From CAVQJU01 sp963754955 (GTDB lineage Bacteria; Acidobacteriota; Vicinamibacteria; Vicinamibacterales; CAVVIG01), in NCBI GenBank assembly GCA_963754955.1, contig CAVWHY010000009.1:124001-188000 (forward strand): a stretch of DNA of 64,000 nt, given 5' to 3'. This document shows positions 29,881-39,832 of this stretch, in pieces. A program made the translations under genes and the position numbers. Position 1 is the first letter of the stretch. Each line of letters begins with the position of its first letter. The notes beneath the pieces are model-generated. The model worked only from the letters and a program-made list of their open reading frames with translations, searched no databases and was not told where the DNA came from.

Positions 29881-29902
29881 ACGGCGCAGGCGTCTGCGCC
29901 GT
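29881..29902. terminator. 9-bp hairpin between two minus-strand genes
   Basis: ACGGCGCAG (29881-29889), loop GCGT, CTGCGCCGT (29894-29902), a perfect stem without a clear T-run. It follows the stop of the gene at 29925-30563 and precedes the cytochrome gene, so it may end the upstream transcript. Confidence 0.4.
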
Positions 29903-29924
29903 CGTACGAGGAGCCCCGCCTTCG

Positions 29925-30563
29925 TCAGTCCTTGACGATCTTGATCTGGTTCAAACGGACGGGCTCGGTGCCGTAGTTCTCCATCTCGACGGTGTTCTTC
30001 TTCTTGTCGAAGGAGAGCTTGGTCGCGTACGCGAGCTTGCCTTCGCCCTCGCCGCCGCCCTTCGGCAGCTGGATCTGGATGAACGTGAACGGATAGTCGA
30101 TCGTGCGGGGCTGGTTGGCCTGTTCAGCGAAGGAGATGTACCGGTCGGTCCCGATGACGATGCGGTCGCCGCCGTCGGGCAGCTTCGTGTGCCACGCGTA
30201 GCGCAAATCGTTGCCGAGCGACGCCTGGCCCGAGGCGCGTCCGGGCCCCATCGCGCCGGGCAGGCGAATACGTCCGTGCGCGTCGACCTTCTCGAGCGCT
30301 CGGAGGAGCCCGTCCTGGCCTTTGTCCAGGAACACGCCGATCAGCGCCTGACGTTCTTCAGGTGTGGACCACTTGGTGACGCGGATCTCGACGATGCCGT
30401 TGGCACCCGTCGCGGTGTTGCTCATGTTGATGGCCCACGCCGTCATCTTGAGCGGGAGGGTGAGGCCGCCCGCCGCGGGCGTCTGTGCCTGCGAGACGGT
30501 CGACGCGATGAGAGCCGCGCCGAGGACGGCGCCGGCCAGAACGACCCGGAATCTCGTACCCAT
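29925..30563 (-). CDS. Secreted protein of unknown function
   Basis: A 212-residue exported protein; start 30563 is preceded by GGAGGTG and followed by a signal peptide (VVLAGAVLGAALIASTVSQAQ). The mature part is beta-rich: LPLKMTAWAINMSNTATGANG, IVEIRVTKWSTPEERQAL, DRIVIGTDRYISF, PFTFIQIQLPKGGGEGEGKL, and an end in VRLNQIKIVKD. Similar proteins occur in Acidobacteriota as uncharacterised exported proteins; I cannot assign a function. It is separated from the cytochrome gene by a hairpin, and divergent from the gene at 30765. Confidence 0.7.
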   Translation of the reverse strand: MGTRFRVVLAGAVLGAALIASTVSQAQTPAAGGLTLPLKMTAWAINMSNTATGANGIVEIRVTKWSTPEERQALIGVFLDKGQDGLLRALEKVDAHGRIRLPGAMGPGRASGQASLGNDLRYAWHTKLPDGGDRIVIGTDRYISFAEQANQPRTIDYPFTFIQIQLPKGGGEGEGKLAYATKLSFDKKKNTVEMENYGTEPVRLNQIKIVKD

Positions 30564-30640
30564 CGAACACCTCCGAATGGCCGAGAAAGTCAGGCTGCTT
30601 AATATAGCCCTTATGGCCCCACACTGGCGCTGCGTCCGAA

Positions 30641-30658
30641 GCAGGCCTGAAGGCCTGC
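30641..30658. repeat. Single REP-like palindrome
   Basis: GCAGGCCT-GA-AGGCCTGC, the same 8-bp stem as in the REPINs at 23.2 kb and 55.1 kb, but without a GTAG/CTAC boundary. It lies in the divergent region between 30563 and 30765. Confidence 0.6.
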
Positions 30659-30764
30659 GCCACTCTAATGACGGTAATCCGTCAGCGGCGTGCGTGATGT
30701 CGCGGACACCGCGATCATCGTTACTCTCTCCGCGAGTCGTTCTGCTACTCTTGAGATCGCATTC

Positions 30765-32667
30765 ATGGCGTTTCTCGCCTCGCGCGCCACGCAGAACGCC
30801 GCGTTCGTCGCACTCACCCTCGCGGTGATTGCCGCGCCGTCCATCGCGACGCCGGCGCAACAGACCGGCGGAGGTCAGCCGGCGCCGGTGCAGTTCGGCG
30901 GCTCCTACTCGGCGCTCGATGGCCGCCGCAAGGCGCTCGTGGACGACTGGGTGGCCCGCTTCGCCGGGGCGACGAACCAGAAGCAGGAACCGGGCCCATT
31001 CTACGACGAGCAGATGGCGCTTTCGTCGAAGACGACGTTCGATGCGATCACGTACGCGCTGGAGCGAACCACCCTCACTGACGCGTCGGGACAGCGCCTC
31101 GGCGACGCGCTCGACCTCGTCGGCCAGGTCGAGACGGTCCGCGGACAGATCATCAACGCCGCCGGCGATCATCAGTTCCGCATGTACGTGCTCCTCAGGG
31201 AGGGCACACTGGATCGGCTCGGCCGCTCACGGGAATTCAAGCGCGAAGCCGACAACTCGGTGTATCACCACGGCTACCCCATCAACTACCGGCAGCAGGG
31301 CGGCGCGCCGTCCATCCAGGTTTCCATCGCGCTCGACGGCCGCCGCGCAGACATCGACGTCGACTACCGCTCCTCGAGTTTTCCGGTGGCGCTCTTCAAC
31401 GGGCACTTGACCGCGTCGAACTCCGACGTGCGCGCCGGCAACAATTACGACCGGCACACGGGTCGCTGGACCGGTTTCGAAAACTGGTGGCGCCAGTTCT
31501 TCGGCGTCGGGGTGAACGCGCTGCCCGACGACACCCCGGACGATCGCTCGGAGATCCTGCCGAGCACGCCGCGCATCGGCGATCAGAAGATCGAAGCCAT
31601 GATGGCCGATTTCCTGAAGGCCTGGCTCATCGAAGGCAACGCGGCGGAGGCGATGGGTTACGTTTCGCCCCGCGCGTTCGCCTGCCTCGCCGAGGACAAG
31701 GACGATCCGTTCACCGTCGATCGCGGCATCGCGCCGTTCGTTCTCAGCAGGAGCCTCAAGGCTGCTCACGACGCCATCGGCCAGCACGCCTCGCTCGAGG
31801 GCCTGACCATCGGCGTCCGCTTGCCGCTCCCGGGCGCTCCGGGTCGTCGACCAGCCCCACCACGCGCAATACGTCATCTACTCGGTACCCGACGATATCG
31901 CCGCGGCGTTTAACTGCGAGAGCCGGCTGCGGCTGGGCGATGCGAAACAGTCGCGCCGCCAGTACGGCACGTACTTCGGCGCGACCTTCAATATCAATAC
32001 GCCGAACGGCCGCGAACACTCGATGGCGCTGCTCTGGGCACGCGACGACGGCTACTGGAAGATCGTCTCGTGGAAGGCGGAACCGGCGGGCGACGACGCT
32101 TCGCAGCAGGACGCGTCGCCCGTGGTGAGGCCTGTGAAGATCAAGGCGGACGACACGCTGGTGGCCGCGGCCAGGGATTTCCTCCAGAGCTGGCTGCTCC
32201 GCAGGGACTACGACGCCGCGTTCAAGTACGTATCGCCCAAGGCGTACGCGTGCTACGAACTGGGCCGCGGACCAGGGCAGCCGCGGACGGCATCACCTGA
32301 CGATGCCGGACGGCAACTCCGCGCTGCCCTCGAGCGCGCCGGCGAGCAGTTCGGCAAGCGGCGCAGCGTGGACGAATTCGTCGAAGGCGTCCAGCCGTTC
32401 CACGAAGCCATTCGCGTGATGGAGCACCGCTACTCCCGCACCTTCGCGCTCTTCAGCCTGCCCGACAAGCTCGCCGATGCGGCGGAGTGCGCCTATCGCG
32501 CAACCGGCGCCGGCTTCGCCGGGGATCCGCAGCCCAGCTACGGAAACGCCTTTGGCATGAACGTGCGTTTCAAGACGCCGGGCGGCGAAGCGCCGGTGCT
32601 GCGCCTGCTCTGGCGCAAGGAATCCGGCGCGTGGCGCATCACGTCCTACGACGTCGAGACTCCCTGA
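30765..32667 (+). CDS. Exported protein of unknown function, one frame jump
   Basis: About 634 residues once one base is removed near 31850. Start ATG 30765 gives a signal peptide (AFVALTLAVIAAPSIATPAQ). The first half has a QFRMYVLLREG block and a YHHGYPINYR block. After the jump come two related modules: FLKAWLIEGNAAEAMGYVSPRAFACL and, later, FLQSWLLRRDYDAAFKYVSPKAYACY, each with a downstream ALLWARDDGYWKIVSWKAE or LLWRKESGAWRITSYDVE ending. It therefore contains a tandem repeat of an NTF2-like alpha+beta domain. The family is not recognised. It could act on lipids or polymers at the envelope, but nothing in the sequence proves it. Confidence 0.65.
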
Positions 32668-32693
32668 TCTCCAGGCCATCGGGAGCAACTCAG

Positions 32694-32710
32694 CAGCAGC
32701 GTCGCTGCTG
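32694..32710 (+). terminator. Weak hairpin after the 30765-32667 gene
   Basis: CAGCAGC-GTC-GCTGCTG followed by GCTTTAA. The stem is only 7 bp and the T-run short, so termination is uncertain. Confidence 0.35.
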
Positions 32711-32783
32711 GCTTTAAGCGCATCCCTGCCTGCTCAGCAGTGCGAGCACGCTGTGCTACAGTGCCAGCGAGCCCCTTTCGTCC

Positions 32784-35700
32784 ATGTACGACGATGCCAA
32801 ACCGGCGAAGCGTTCCACGCGCTCGCGCTGGAAGATGGTCGCGGGCGCAGCCGTTGCGTTGGCCGTCGTTCTCGCGCTGGGGTATGCAGCGCTGCACCTC
32901 CCTTCCGTCAGGAGGGTCGCACTGCGCCTGGCCCTTGGCCGGCTGGAGCGAACAGGCATCGTCGCGCACGCGGACAGCCTCGACTACAACCTCGCAACGC
33001 TCAGCTTCCACCTTTCGAATCTCACGCTGGCCACCCCTTCGAGCCCATCGGCGCCCTTCTTCGCCGCGAAGGACGTTCGCGTCAGGCTGGCGCCGGGGAC
33101 CCTCCTCGGCCGGCTTGCCCTGACCGATGTGCTCGTGGACGAGCCGCGCATCGTGCTCACCCGTGCACAATCCGGTGAGGGGAACTGGCCCGGTTCCCCC
33201 GAAACGACCTCGACGAACACGTCCTCGCTTCCGCGCATTCCGATCCAGCACGCGCGACTGAGCGGCCTGACGTTCCGCTGGCAGGATCCGCAATCGAGCG
33301 TCGACATCGGCGCGGCCCTGGAGCTGACGTCCAACGGCGGCGAAGCGTCCGGCCGGATCGCGGCGACGAGGCCCGCGCAGATCACGTGGCAGCAGCACCA
33401 CACGACTGTGGAAGCGATAGACGGCCGGTTGTCGTGGAGCGGCAGCGACCTCGGGGTGGGCGGACTTTCCCTTCGGCTGCCCGAGGGAACGTTGACAGCG
33501 GACGGGCGAATCGAAGCGCTCACGAGCGCGGCGCGCATCGACATGCGCGTCGTCGCCGATGCGGATCTCGCCGCGCTGGCGCCATGGGTGAACTTCGACC
33601 GCGCGATCAGCGGCACGTCGCACGGCGACGTCCGCCTCTCAGGCGCGCTGTCGCACCCCGACGCCGTATTGGCCCTCAACGGCCGTAACGTCCTGGTCGC
33701 CGGCGTTCCGCCGACGGATTTCGAGGCGGCCCTGAGGATTGCCGGATCGGCCGCGACGCTCACCAGCCTCGCCGCCCGCATCGCGGGGGGGACGATCTCC
33801 GCAAGCGGGCAAGCCGAACTGGACGGACCCGGCGCGGTTCGCGCCCGGTGGGAGAACGTGGATCTCGCCTCGGTCGTGCGCAACGCATTGAACGATTCCG
33901 AACAGGTCGCGCCCACGGCACGGCTCAACGGCACGATCGATGCGCAGTGGACGGCGCCGGCGCTCGCGCAGCTTCAGCTGACGGCGAGGGCACAGGCTGT
34001 CAACGGCGCGCCCGCTCCGCGAGGCACGCTTCCCGTGGACGGCACGGTCGCGTTCACGTTGCATGGGCAGCAGTGGGAGCTGACGACCGACGACATCGGT
34101 ACGGAAGGCGCGCGCCTCCGGGGGAGCGTTGGCGGAGCGGTAAACGCGACGATCCCGGCAAAGTCATCGATCGGCGGTTCGATCCACGCCGGCGCGGCCG
34201 ACGTGAGAGAGCTGATCGCGGTTGTCGCCCGGGCCGGCGTGATCGAAAAGCCCGTGAACGTGAGCGGCGCAGTGAGCGGCGATTTCGTTGTGAGCGGGCG
34301 GGTCGGCGCGCCGTCGCTCGACGGTCCGGTCGTGGCCACGATCGACTACGAATCATTGAAGACGGCGACCGTCCGGGCCCGTGCGCTGATCGCGGCCGAT
34401 TCCGCGCGGCTGCGCGAGATCGACGCCCGGCTCGGCGCGTCAAGTGTGCAGGGCGAGGTGGGGTGGTCGAGGAAATCAGATGCGCTCCAGGGCACGATCG
34501 GCGCGTCGGTGGCGATCGGCGACCTCGCCGGCCTGTCGAGCGCGATTCCTGCCGGGCTGCCCCTGGAGGGCCGAGTCGGCGTGTCGGGGTCGCTCTCGGG
34601 CACGCTCGCGCATCCAGAGGCTGCCATCGCGGCGACGAGTTCCGGGCTCGACGTCGCCGGCCAGCACATCGACCGTGCGGACGTCCGAATCAGCGCAGAC
34701 CTGCGCGCAGCGCGCTTCGTCATCGATCAGCTGACGCTCTCGAGCGGAAACGGCCGCGTGGACGGCCGCGGTAACGTCGACCTCATGCGCAACACCTACA
34801 CGGCCCATGTCACCGTGGGCGAGTTCCCGGTCACGCCGCTCATCGGCATCGCCGCCGATACAGACGTGCCGCTGGCGGGCCGCGTCAACGGCAGCTTCGA
34901 CGGACAGGGTTCGTTCAACGACCTCGGTGGACGCGGACGCTTGTCGCTGAACGCCGCGCGCTGGCAGGACGCCGACCTCGGTAATCCCAGCGCCGACATC
35001 AGGCTCGAAGGCCGCAACGCCGTCGTGGCTGTCAATGTGCCCGAGCTGGCGCTCGAGGGCAATGGCACTATCGGCCTCAATTCTCCCGGCACGCTCGCGA
35101 TTCGGGGTGAATGGACCCCCACTGACGTCGCCGCGATCCAACAGCGGCTTACCGTCGCCCCGTCCACACCGATCAGCGGTTCAGCCGCGCTCGGGTTCGA
35201 GGTGAACGGCACACGCGATCACCTCGACGAACTGCGCGGGCTGATCAACCTCGATGCGCTCGCCGTGACGGTCAGCGGGCAGGCGATCAGGCTGGTCCGA
35301 CCCGGGCGGATCGAGTACGACGGGCGGACGGCACGCGCCGGAAACATCGGCCTCGCCACAGGAACGAGCACGCTCGTGATCGACGGCTCCATCGGCGATC
35401 AGGCGGCGCGCGGGCTTACCGCCTCACTGGACGGCATGCTGGCTGATTTCGCGTTCGTGCGGGATCTCCTCGCGCCGCGCGGGAGCGAAGGCGCTCCGCT
35501 CCCCGCCCCCGCGGGCTCGATCCAGCTTCGCCTCACCGCAACGGGCACGATCGCCCGGCCTGCCTTGACGGGCACTTTTCAGATCGCCGGCGGCCGTGTG
35601 CCGCTGACGGCGGAACAGGGCGTCACCGGTATCGCGATCAGCGGGAAGTACGACGCCGGGATATTGACGCTCGACCAGGCGGCCGCGGCCTTCGAAGGCG

Positions 35701-38700
35701 CAAGCCTCTCGGCGACCGCGAGGGTACCGAGCAACGTCTTCATCGATCGTCTCCCCCCATTCCTCCGAAGCCGGATCGTGGCGGCCGATGGGCTGGCCTC
35801 ATTGTCGGCGCAGCTCGCGTCGGTGACGCAGGCCGTCGCCGTGCCATTCGTCGATCCGGCGACGCTCGATCAGCTCGGCGGCCGCATCGATGCCACGATC
35901 CAGCTCGAAGCCGATCGCGTGGCGCTCGAGCGGGTGCGGGGCACCATCACCCTCGATCGCGCTGAGCTCAGGCTGGGGGGTACCGAGCTCGATCAACAGA
36001 CGACAACCCGGGTGTCGATCCGGGATGGCCGGGTCAGCGTGGATGCGTGGGAATGGGGCGGCGGCGACAACAGGCTGGCGGTGCGCGGCGGGGCGACGCT
36101 GGGCGCCGACTCCACACTGAACCTGGCCGCGACGTCTGTGCTGGACCTGCGCGTGCTGAACATCCTGACGCCGTCCACACGCGTCGTGGGGCGCGCCGAC
36201 GCCGAGATCCGCCTGGGAGGTACCGTCCGGGCGCCGACGCTCGATGGATGGGTCACCGTCAGCAACGGGGAGGCCCGTCTCGCCAATCCGCGGCTCATCG
36301 TGAGCGACGTTACGGGCACGGTGACGCTCGCGGCCGATACGATCACCGTCGAACGCGTCTTCGCCTACGTGAACGGCGGCGAATCCGAGATCGCCGGAAC
36401 CCTTCAGCACCGCTGGTTCACGCCCCTGGGCGGGCGGATCACCATGGTCAGTAACTCGGCCGCCCTCGCGATCGAAGGCCTCCGGGCCGAGGCGAACGTC
36501 AACATCGCCTTCGAGGCCAGCCCCGGCCGGCAGGTGGTCAGCGGCACCGTCACGCTGGTGCGAAGCGCCTTCCGCGAACGCCTGTCCCTAACATCGGGCC
36601 TGCTCAAGGCGCTCCGGGCACCGTCGACTTCTTCCATTCCGGCGCCGCCATCTGCACTCGATCGGCTGCGTCTCGACGTGCGGATCGTCACGGAGAGCGA
36701 TCTCCTGGTCGACAACAACTACGGCAAGCTCACGGCCTCGGCCGATCTCCGCCTCGTCGGCACGGCGTCGCGACCGTCGATCACGGGTCGCACGACGCTC
36801 GGCGAGGGAGGAACGATCTTCTTCGGAACGCGCCGCTATCGCCTGCAGGAAGGCGGCTCGATCGATTTCGCCAACCCGAACCGGATCGAACCCGATCTCA
36901 ACCTCACAGCGACGACCAACGTACAGGGAATTGAGATCCAGCTGACCCTCACCGGCACCCCATCGACTTTGATGACCAGGCTCGATTCGCCGGACGATCC
37001 GGGATTGTCGGAGAGCGACAAGGTCTCGCTGCTCCTGACGGGCCAGAAGGCCAGCGATGCAACAACCGCGGGACTCTCGTCGGGAGGCACGGAGCTTCTC
37101 GGGCTGTTGTCAGGCGAGTTCCTCAACGCAGCGGGGCAAGCCGTGGGGCTGAGCACGGTCCGCGTCGAGAGCGGCTCACCGGATCTCCGCTTCGACGCCG
37201 GTCTCGTGGCCACGGAAACCGATCCAGGGACGCGCTTGACCATCGGCAGGAACATCGGATCGCGCTTCGAGGTCGTGTTCTCGCAGAGTCTCTCACAGAG
37301 CGGCGGGCTGACCTGGATCGTCAGCTACAGCCCGAAATCGAACCTCGTCCTGCGCGTCGTCAACGCGGACAACGGCGACCGCGTGTACGACTTCAGACAC
37401 GATCTGACATTCGGACGGCCGGCAAACTTCAAGCCGCCCGTGCGGCGGCCGCGCGAGACGGTTGTCCGGGTCCAGATTTCCGGCGCCGGCGCCGACGAAA
37501 ACGCCCTGCGTTCGCAGCTGAAGATCAAGGAAGGCGATCGCTTCAGCTTTTTCCGGTGGCAGGACGATCGCGAGCGGATCGAGAACTTCTTCCACGAACG
37601 GGAACGCTTCGAAGCCCGCGTCGTCACACGCCGCACACCCGAGCCGTCCGATGCCACGATGATCAACCTGAGCTACGACATCCGGCCGGGCCCGCGCACG
37701 ACCGTGCAGGTCCAGGGCTTCGCGCTGTCCTCGGCGGCCGTTCGCGAGGTCCAGCAGGCCTGGGCCAGCACGGTGGTGGACGAGCTGCTCCAGGAAGAGA
37801 TCGTACGCATCGTGCGCGCGGCGCTGGTCGACGCGGGATACGTCCAGGCATCGGTCACGACACGTCTCCAGAGCGCCCCCGACGAGAAGCGTTTGTCGAT
37901 CCTCGTCGAGACTGGAACCCACGCCAGTGACAAAGAGGTGCGAATCAGCGGCAACAGCGGCGCAGCCACGAAGCAGCTCCAGGCCGTCCTGGCCGAACCG
38001 CGCCTGCAGCGGGCAGTCTGGATCGAACCTGACGCCGCCCGGGACGCGCTCATCGCGTTCTATCGCGCGAACGGATATCTGAAGGCGGCCGTGCGCCTTG
38101 ATCCCATTTCGCGATCCGGCGGGACCGCCATCCGTCCGATCCAGGTCGACGAAGGCGAGGCGTTCCGCATCCTGGAGATTCGCGTCGAGGGCGCCGCCTC
38201 GCTGTCGCCCGCCGACATCATCGCGAAGGCCGGCCTGGCGCAGGGCGAGGTGATCACGGACGCGAAGATGGAAGGGGCGCGCGCGGCGCTCGACCAGAGC
38301 TACCGCGCGCTCGGGTTCAACAGCGTGCAAGTCATGCTCCAGAGCGGAACCACCTCACCGCGCCCCGAAGTGAGCGTCTACGTTCAGGTCGACGAAGGCC
38401 GGCAGCAGCGGCTTCGGGATATCGTCACGATGGGCGTCGAGCACACGCGGCCCTCGCTCGTCAGCCGCGCGCTGAAGCTGGAGATCGGTGCGCCCGTCAA
38501 CCTCGCGGCGTGGAATGAAGCGCGCCGGCGCCTGTACGAGACCGGGGCGTTCCGCTCCGTGGACATCGAACGCGAAGTCGTCGAGGAACCTGTCGTCACC
38601 GCCGCGGCGCCCGGCCCGCTCCTTGCGGAGCCGGTGCGCGCGCTGGTCAACGTCCAGGAATGGCCACGCTATCGGTTCCGATACGGGGTCGAGCTGAACG

Positions 38701-39716
38701 ACACCGGCCAGTCCGGCGATCCCAGCGACGTCCTGCCGACGTTCCAGGCGGGCGGCCGCGCGTTCAGCCTGGGCGCGACGAGCGATTTCGCCGCGCGCAA
38801 TCTGTTCGGACGCGCCCTGACCGCCGGGGTCGCCGCCAGGTACACCCTCGATTTTCGTGCGGTGCGCACCTACGCCACCATGCCGACCTTTCTCGGCCGC
38901 CGCATCGTCACGAACCTCTTCGTGGAACGGTCGCACGAGGAATCAGGGGTGACCGCTACAGGAATCCAGCCGGCGTTCAACACGGACGCCCTCACGTTCA
39001 CGTTCGAGCAGCGCGTTCGGCCGCGCCGGAAGATAGAAGTGCAATATGGCTACTCGATCGAACGTAACCACACGTTCGAGGTTCATCCCGATCCCCTGAA
39101 CCCGATTCCCTTCGACATCGAGGTGACCAAGGCGAACCTCACGTCGGGCGTCGTCCTGGACATGCGTAACGACGTGTTCGATGCGACAGGCGGCTGGTTC
39201 CATGCGACGAGCTTCGAATACGCGCCCGGCTGGCTTGCACCAGACCTGCGTCTCGCGCGAATGCTCACGCAACAGAAGTACTTCCGCCGTGCTCGTAAGG
39301 TGGTGTTCGCGTCGTGGGCGCAGGTAGGCCTCGCCACGGCCTTCGACCAGACGCTGCTGCAAAGTGACCGCTTCTTCGCCGGCGGTGGCAACAGTGTCCG
39401 CGGCTACGCGGAAGATGTCATCAGCCCGTCCGATTTCCTGGGCGCGATCGTCGGCGGGAACGCGCTGCTCGTGCTGAACCAGGAAGTGCGGTTCCCGATG
39501 TTCAAATACGTGCGCGGCGTCGGGTTCATCGACGCCGGCCGGGCGTTCGAAACGGTCGGCGAGATGTCGCTGAAAGATCTGGCCGTGGGCACCGGCATCG
39601 GGTTCCGCATCGACACCCCGGTCGTGCTGCTGCGCGTCGACATGGGCGTCCCGCTCGACAGCTCGTATGGTCCGAGAAAGCCCCGGTGGTTCTTCTCGAT
39701 CGGACAGATGTTTTAG
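32784..39716 (+). CDS. TamB-POTRA-Omp85 fusion protein
   Basis: An intact 2310-residue protein. Residues about 18-40 form a membrane anchor, followed by AsmA/TamB-like N-terminal sequence. Residues 100-1300 are repetitive beta-strand sequence of the TamB groove. Residues about 1300-1545 match the TamB C-terminal domain (DUF490: RYRLQEGGSIDFANPNRI, LTLTGTPSTLMTRLDSPDDP, LSESDKVSLLLTGQ). Then come about four POTRA-like repeats (1555-1935) and a 16-strand Omp85-type barrel (1950-2310) with the FFAGGGNSVRGY motif near 2203 and a C-terminal Phe. In Proteobacteria TamA and TamB are separate; here one chain would span from inner to outer membrane. It is expected to help insert outer-membrane proteins or carry lipids. 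No clear SD precedes the ATG. Confidence 0.9.
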   Translation: MYDDAKPAKRSTRSRWKMVAGAAVALAVVLALGYAALHLPSVRRVALRLALGRLERTGIVAHADSLDYNLATLSFHLSNLTLATPSSPSAPFFAAKDVRVRLAPGTLLGRLALTDVLVDEPRIVLTRAQSGEGNWPGSPETTSTNTSSLPRIPIQHARLSGLTFRWQDPQSSVDIGAALELTSNGGEASGRIAATRPAQITWQQHHTTVEAIDGRLSWSGSDLGVGGLSLRLPEGTLTADGRIEALTSAARIDMRVVADADLAALAPWVNFDRAISGTSHGDVRLSGALSHPDAVLALNGRNVLVAGVPPTDFEAALRIAGSAATLTSLAARIAGGTISASGQAELDGPGAVRARWENVDLASVVRNALNDSEQVAPTARLNGTIDAQWTAPALAQLQLTARAQAVNGAPAPRGTLPVDGTVAFTLHGQQWELTTDDIGTEGARLRGSVGGAVNATIPAKSSIGGSIHAGAADVRELIAVVARAGVIEKPVNVSGAVSGDFVVSGRVGAPSLDGPVVATIDYESLKTATVRARALIAADSARLREIDARLGASSVQGEVGWSRKSDALQGTIGASVAIGDLAGLSSAIPAGLPLEGRVGVSGSLSGTLAHPEAAIAATSSGLDVAGQHIDRADVRISADLRAARFVIDQLTLSSGNGRVDGRGNVDLMRNTYTAHVTVGEFPVTPLIGIAADTDVPLAGRVNGSFDGQGSFNDLGGRGRLSLNAARWQDADLGNPSADIRLEGRNAVVAVNVPELALEGNGTIGLNSPGTLAIRGEWTPTDVAAIQQRLTVAPSTPISGSAALGFEVNGTRDHLDELRGLINLDALAVTVSGQAIRLVRPGRIEYDGRTARAGNIGLATGTSTLVIDGSIGDQAARGLTASLDGMLADFAFVRDLLAPRGSEGAPLPAPAGSIQLRLTATGTIARPALTGTFQIAGGRVPLTAEQGVTGIAISGKYDAGILTLDQAAAAFEGASLSATARVPSNVFIDRLPPFLRSRIVAADGLASLSAQLASVTQAVAVPFVDPATLDQLGGRIDATIQLEADRVALERVRGTITLDRAELRLGGTELDQQTTTRVSIRDGRVSVDAWEWGGGDNRLAVRGGATLGADSTLNLAATSVLDLRVLNILTPSTRVVGRADAEIRLGGTVRAPTLDGWVTVSNGEARLANPRLIVSDVTGTVTLAADTITVERVFAYVNGGESEIAGTLQHRWFTPLGGRITMVSNSAALAIEGLRAEANVNIAFEASPGRQVVSGTVTLVRSAFRERLSLTSGLLKALRAPSTSSIPAPPSALDRLRLDVRIVTESDLLVDNNYGKLTASADLRLVGTASRPSITGRTTLGEGGTIFFGTRRYRLQEGGSIDFANPNRIEPDLNLTATTNVQGIEIQLTLTGTPSTLMTRLDSPDDPGLSESDKVSLLLTGQKASDATTAGLSSGGTELLGLLSGEFLNAAGQAVGLSTVRVESGSPDLRFDAGLVATETDPGTRLTIGRNIGSRFEVVFSQSLSQSGGLTWIVSYSPKSNLVLRVVNADNGDRVYDFRHDLTFGRPANFKPPVRRPRETVVRVQISGAGADENALRSQLKIKEGDRFSFFRWQDDRERIENFFHERERFEARVVTRRTPEPSDATMINLSYDIRPGPRTTVQVQGFALSSAAVREVQQAWASTVVDELLQEEIVRIVRAALVDAGYVQASVTTRLQSAPDEKRLSILVETGTHASDKEVRISGNSGAATKQLQAVLAEPRLQRAVWIEPDAARDALIAFYRANGYLKAAVRLDPISRSGGTAIRPIQVDEGEAFRILEIRVEGAASLSPADIIAKAGLAQGEVITDAKMEGARAALDQSYRALGFNSVQVMLQSGTTSPRPEVSVYVQVDEGRQQRLRDIVTMGVEHTRPSLVSRALKLEIGAPVNLAAWNEARRRLYETGAFRSVDIEREVVEEPVVTAAAPGPLLAEPVRALVNVQEWPRYRFRYGVELNDTGQSGDPSDVLPTFQAGGRAFSLGATSDFAARNLFGRALTAGVAARYTLDFRAVRTYATMPTFLGRRIVTNLFVERSHEESGVTATGIQPAFNTDALTFTFEQRVRPRRKIEVQYGYSIERNHTFEVHPDPLNPIPFDIEVTKANLTSGVVLDMRNDVFDATGGWFHATSFEYAPGWLAPDLRLARMLTQQKYFRRARKVVFASWAQVGLATAFDQTLLQSDRFFAGGGNSVRGYAEDVISPSDFLGAIVGGNALLVLNQEVRFPMFKYVRGVGFIDAGRAFETVGEMSLKDLAVGTGIGFRIDTPVVLLRVDMGVPLDSSYGPRKPRWFFSIGQMF

Positions 39717-39822
39717 GAAGGGCAAAGAGCAAAGGACAGAGGGCAAAGGGCAAGAGCTGAGGGCGCTTGCGGTCGGCCTTCGCCCCTACCCTTTGCCCTT
39801 TGCCCTTTGCTCTCTGCCCTTC
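39717..39822. terminator. Long inverted repeat of GGGCAAAG words between convergent genes
   Basis: The left arm (39717-39755) and right arm (39786-39822) are imperfect complements built from GGGCAAAG/CTTTGCCC units around a 30-base GC-rich loop. It separates the TamB fusion gene from the TPR gene, which converge. The same word recurs at the 5' end of the kinase gene at 47.5 kb. Confidence 0.6.
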
Positions 39823-39832
39823 GTGCGTGTGT

